Part shown: piece after piece, positions 4,589 to 7,496 of the stretch
Numbering within the stretch: position 1 is the stretch's first letter
Layout of the letters: every line of letters begins with the position of its first letter
NCBI GenBank assembly: GCA_000980735.1
Contig: LBFQ01000055.1
Span: 3,832 to 11,327, forward strand
Direction: 5' to 3'
From: Candidatus Caldipriscus sp. T1.2
Lineage (GTDB): Bacteria > Hydrothermota > Hydrothermia > LBFQ01
DNA length: 7,496 nucleotides
The notes under the pieces: generated by a model
Database searches by the model: none
What the model was told of the DNA's origin: nothing
The model's input: only the letters and a program-made list of their open reading frames with translations
Made by a program: the position numbers and the translations under genes

Positions 4589-6117
4589 TCACTTTAAACC
4601 CGAAACCCAAAACTCCCCAACGTTTTGCCTATATTGTATAGCTTCCGCCAAATGTTGGATCTGTATATCCTTAAATCCCTCAAGGTCCGCAATTGTCCTT
4701 GCAACCTTTAGGATCCTCGTTATTCCCCTCGTGGAAAGCCCCAACCTCTCGGATGCAAGTTTAAGCATATTTTCCGACTCATGTGAGATCTTACAATATT
4801 CCCTTATCATCTTTGGTGTCATTTTGGAATTTGTGTAAATTTTCGTCCCTTCAAATCTTTTCCTTTGAATTTCCCTCGCAACTTTCACCCTCTCCCTTAT
4901 CACCTTTGAGCTTTCCCCCTTCTTCTCCTTAAACTCCTCGTATGTGAGGGGTTGAACGTTTATGAAGATGTCTATCCTGTCAAGCAATGGACCCGAGATC
5001 CTTGATTGATACTCCCCTCATTGCGGATACGGTGCAGGTGCAGGGTTTGTTTTTGTCCCCAAAGTGCCCGCATGGGCAAGGGTTCATGGCGGATACAAGC
5101 ATAAAGTTTGCGGGGAAAATCGCGCTACCCCTAGCCCTACTTATCCTGACAAACCCATCTTCCAAAGGTTGCCTTAAGGCCTCCAAGGCTTGCCTGTTGA
5201 ACTCCGGAAGCTCGTCTAAGAAAAGGACACCGTTGTGCGCAAGGCTAACCTCTCCGGGTTTTGGAACGCTACCCCTCCTATAGCGCCACATCCGAAACCG
5301 TATGATGTGGAGCCCTAAAGGGCCTTGTAGTTATCAAACCAGAACCCGGAGGTAAAAGCCCCGCAACGGAATATATTTTCGTTGTTTCTATAGCTTCCTC
5401 CTCGGACATCTCGGGTAATATGGTTGGGATCCTCCTCGCGATCATAGTCTTCCCAGCACCCGGGGGTCCAACCATGAGGATGTTATGCCCACCCGCGACC
5501 GCAATTTCGCAAGCCCTCTTCACGTACTCCATCCCCCTAACATCCTCCATATCCACATCATAATTCTCCTCAAGGGAAAACCCGTTATACCTCGCGGGTT
5601 CAACCTTTAAGTTTCCCAAGAGAAAATCCACCACCTCCTTTAAACTACTTAAACCATAAACCTCAAGATCCTTTATTATGGCACCCTCAAGGGCATTCTG
5701 CGAAGGTACAACTAGTTTTAGGTTTTCCTCCTTGGCGAGGATCGCGGCGGGCAAAACCCCGGGCACTTTCCTAAGGTTCCCATCAAGGGAAAGCTCCCCA
5801 AGAAATAGATAGTTTAAAATTTTTTCACGAGGTATATATCCGAATGAAGAAAGGACCGCAACCGCTATAGGTAGATCCAAAAGGGAACCTTCTTTCTTTA
5901 TATCCGCGGGAGCCAAATTTACCCTTATTTTTCCTGAGGGAAAGGAAAATCCGGAATTTTTTATCGCGGAATGTATCCTCTCTTTACTCTCCTTAACCTC
6001 CGCATCCGGAAGCCCAACTATTATAAACTGAGGAACACCCTTGGTAAAATCCACCTCCACTTCAACCTTTATAGCATCCACACCCCAATATATGGCGGAA
6101 TATGTCTTTGAAACCAT
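4589..6117 (-). CDS. comM: ComM / YifB family Mg-chelatase-like AAA+ ATPase (two frame breaks)
   Basis: A hexameric AAA+ helicase family involved in branch migration during natural transformation and recombination. The protein is spread over three frames whose sum, 1529 nt, gives about 509 residues, the family's full length. Seen in order: the Lon-like N-terminal domain with GLPDAEVKESKERI (35-48) and GELSLDGNLRKVPGVLP (107-123); Walker A GPPGAGKT (217-224); RPFRAPHH (265-272); then in frame two KPGEVSLAHNG, Walker B GVLFLDELPEF, ALRQPLEDG, SAMNPCPCG and the CTC that completes a Cys cluster; then in frame three LDRIDIFI, the C-terminal ARTIADLEG and the final AIQYRQ. Frame breaks lie at about 5272-5282 (two bases missing from the expected ALIGGGS codons) and 5014-5017 (one extra G). 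Both are at short G/C runs and residues are otherwise well conserved, so sequencing error or very recent inactivation is likely. It starts 10 nt after rsmA; no clear Shine-Dalgarno. Confidence 0.92.
5014..5017 (-). other. Frame break 2 in comM
   Basis: The coding strand reads ATG AGG GGA GTA TCA. Removing one G from the G4 run gives ATG AGG GAG TAT CAA TCA AGG ATC TCG, which restores the family's YxxRISGPLLDRID signature. The unshifted frame stops at 4982-4980. Confidence 0.78.
5272..5282 (-). other. Frame break 1 in comM
   Basis: On the coding strand GCG CTA TAG GAG GGG TAG C replaces the expected Ala-Leu-Ile-Gly-Gly-Gly-Ser codons. Two bases appear to be missing, one near CTA/TA and one in the G4 run. 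It creates a stop (TAG 5280-5278) just after HHTVSDVAL. The next frame resumes with GSVPKPGEVSL. Confidence 0.75.
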
Positions 6118-6127
6118 AATGGGAATT

Positions 6128-6847
6128 TTAACGGCTTTTAAAAAGCTTTAACCAATCCTCAACACTTAAATTTTCGGGTCTAAGATCCTTAAAATCTTCG
6201 GGCACTTTTGGGTCAATATTTCTCATCTTCTTTCTCCTTTCCGAGAAGAATTTATTCAGAAACCTTAAAAACTCTTCGCAGTTTATCCAAAAATTCTCGG
6301 GTTTTGGTTTTAGGGATAGAAGGGAGGAATGAACCTTTGGGACGGGGGAAAACGCCCTGTTTGGGATATTGAAGGGCCTTGAAATTTCAAAGAGGGAGTT
6401 CATCAAAACCGTGAAGGAGGAGTATTTTTTTGTGTTGGGTTTTGCAAGGAGCTTTTCCGCAACCTCAAGCTGTAAAATCAAGTTTATGTCCGAATATAGT
6501 GCCCTTTCCGAGCAAACCTTAAGTAAGATCATATGGGTTATATGATAGGGGACGCTGGAGAAGAACCTGACCGGATGGGAGATACCCCTTAACTCCAATT
6601 CCCTCTTAATTTCCACCTTCAAATAATCCCCGCATATCACATCAACACCCTTGGATCTTAGGTATCCACAAAAAAACTCATCTATCTCTATGCCCAAAAC
6701 CCTCCCACCTCTATTTAAAATTTCAAAGGTTATGCTCCCCATCCCTGGACCCACTTCAACGAAAAGATCCCCCTCCTTTACCTGCAAATAATCAACTATC
6801 CTCCCAATAAAACCCTTATCTTTCAGGAAAACCTGGCTATGTTTCAC
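6128..6847 (-). CDS. rsmA: 16S rRNA (adenine1518/1519-N6)-dimethyltransferase RsmA/KsgA
   Basis: 239 residues, somewhat shorter than the usual 260-275. It dimethylates two adjacent adenines in the 3' hairpin of 16S rRNA using S-adenosylmethionine during small-subunit maturation. Seen: KHSQVFLKDKG (2-12), the entry motif; motif I VEVGPGMGSIT (30-40); GIEID (52-56) with the ribose-binding acid; CGDYL (72-76); LILQLEVAEKLLAKP (about 122-136); FSPVPKVHSSLLSL (about 166-179); and a short C-terminal helical domain ending ENLSVEDWLKLF. The catalytic NLPY motif reads SVPY (98-101), with Ser for Asn. The start is GTG at 6847-6845, because KHSQ aligns with the family's N-terminus; it overlaps by one base the TAG of the upstream propeller gene (TAGTG). 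comM follows after 10 nt. The order suggests one operon. Confidence 0.93.
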   Translation of the reverse strand: MKHSQVFLKDKGFIGRIVDYLQVKEGDLFVEVGPGMGSITFEILNRGGRVLGIEIDEFFCGYLRSKGVDVICGDYLKVEIKRELELRGISHPVRFFSSVPYHITHMILLKVCSERALYSDINLILQLEVAEKLLAKPNTKKYSSFTVLMNSLFEISRPFNIPNRAFSPVPKVHSSLLSLKPKPENFWINCEEFLRFLNKFFSERRKKMRNIDPKVPEDFKDLRPENLSVEDWLKLFKSR

Positions 6848-7496
6848 TAATTTGGGGAAATCCTAAGGGTTATCAAACCCCCCTGTCCGAAAGCCAAAGC
6901 AACTATGTTTTCATAAACCGCTATGTCGTAAAGGAAAAGGTTATTGGAGTAATATCCAAAAACCGTCGGGGATGCTGGGTTTGTTAAAATATACATCATA
7001 AGTCCCCCATTTCCAAGGGATGCAAATAGATACTTGTTGTAGATCACCACCCTTGATGCGGGCTTTTCCGTCTTTATTTCTCCCACTAAGGGATTTTGGG
7101 AGGCGGTATTTAAGATCTTTATACCACCCATACCCGATGCGATATAAATATAGGAGCCATAAGGGACCGCATCCAAGACAGGGCTTCCATCTGGCAATCT
7201 GTATTCGTAAACCTTTTTTATAGAATTTCCTTCAACCTTAAGGATGATAAGTCCTTCCGCTCCCAAAGAAACGATAACGTAAGGATAAGAGGGGTACATT
7301 GATAAGGCTGAACCTGCGGAAAAAACCAAATTTGCAAAGTTCTGTGGGGATTTTGGATTTGTAAGGTCGTAAATTTCCAATCCCAAGCTCGTCAATACGA
7401 AAAGGTAGTTTGATGAAATTCCCAAGGAAACTATTCTTCCTCCCGTTGGTATTGAGGTTGAAACTTTCCCATCGGTAAAGCTAACCACGTTTATCT
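6847..7496 (-). CDS. LVIVD-repeat beta-propeller protein, C-terminal part (5' end outside window)
   Basis: The frame is open to the right window edge, so the start lies beyond 7496; the GTG at 7488 is not convincing as a start. About 216 residues are visible, with roughly five repeats of about 41-43 residues in the LVIVD style: SSNYLFVLTSLGLEIYDLTN, GAEGLIIL, GSYIYIASGMGGIKIL, NKYLFASLGNGGLMMY and ENIVALAFGQGGLITL. It ends ISPN and TAG without the sorting-like domain carried by the long propeller at 1884-3981, so attachment or location may differ. It is read just before rsmA with a one-base overlap, an odd partner for a housekeeping methyltransferase. The two propeller genes are paralogous in repeat pattern. 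Confidence 0.82.
   Translation of the reverse strand, partial: INVVSFTDGKVSTSIPTGGRIVSLGISSNYLFVLTSLGLEIYDLTNPKSPQNFANLVFSAGSALSMYPSYPYVIVSLGAEGLIILKVEGNSIKKVYEYRLPDGSPVLDAVPYGSYIYIASGMGGIKILNTASQNPLVGEIKTEKPASRVVIYNKYLFASLGNGGLMMYILTNPASPTVFGYYSNNLFLYDIAVYENIVALAFGQGGLITLRISPN

Noticed and set aside
4455..4838. Open plus-strand frame beginning MGYSHIGVMFLLLQLL
   Set aside because: It runs through the tRNA fragment and antisense through comM, whose conserved residues explain the sequence. No ribosome binding site is seen.
4987..5283. Long open plus-strand frame opposite comM
   Set aside because: It is antisense to conserved ComM motifs, including Walker B and the CPCG cluster.

Overview
The window comes from a bacterium with weak Shine-Dalgarno use, many AGG (Arg) and ATA (Ile) codons, LVIVD-type beta-propellers and a C-terminal sorting-like domain of the type IX (Por) kind. 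That mix fits a thermophilic, FCB-related or candidate-phylum lineage (WOR-3/Hydrothermae-like would be my guess), but no marker here proves it.

Layout. The backbone reads on the minus strand, right to left: an LVIVD propeller protein cut by the window edge (6847-7496), the 16S rRNA dimethyltransferase rsmA/ksgA (6128-6847), the Mg-chelatase-like AAA+ protein comM (4589-6117, two frame breaks), then tRNA-Arg(CCT) (516-589), a 6-pyruvoyl-tetrahydropterin-synthase/QueD-family enzyme (162-509) and the start of a membrane protein, possibly an ABC exporter (1-165). The last two overlap by ATGA, and the propeller stop overlaps the rsmA start, so these look like operons.

About 3.95 kb interrupts this backbone between comM and tRNA-Arg, with genes on the opposite (plus) strand. 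It holds a broken tail-collar/receptor-binding-like gene with three repeats and a decayed C-terminal sorting domain (about 608-1880), a 14-repeat LVIVD double-propeller surface protein with a sorting-like C-terminus (1884-3981, one frame break in a C6 run), a stem-loop (3989-4015) and a small di-haem c-type lipoprotein (4020-4430).

The segment is bounded by a 57-bp direct repeat (551-607 and 4500-4556, one mismatch). Each copy holds the 5' half of tRNA-Arg from the anticodon loop outward, plus its TATAAT box. This is the footprint expected of insertion at a tRNA gene, but no integrase is inside and the duplicated half is the 5' half, not the usual 3' half. I read it as a candidate tRNA-associated cargo island of exported surface proteins. 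A duplication/deletion event or an assembly join at the repeat remains possible.

Frame breaks occur in comM, the long propeller and, heavily, the collar gene. Several sit at G/C homopolymers, so sequencing indels are a serious alternative to real gene decay. RsmA, the pterin enzyme and the cytochrome are intact.
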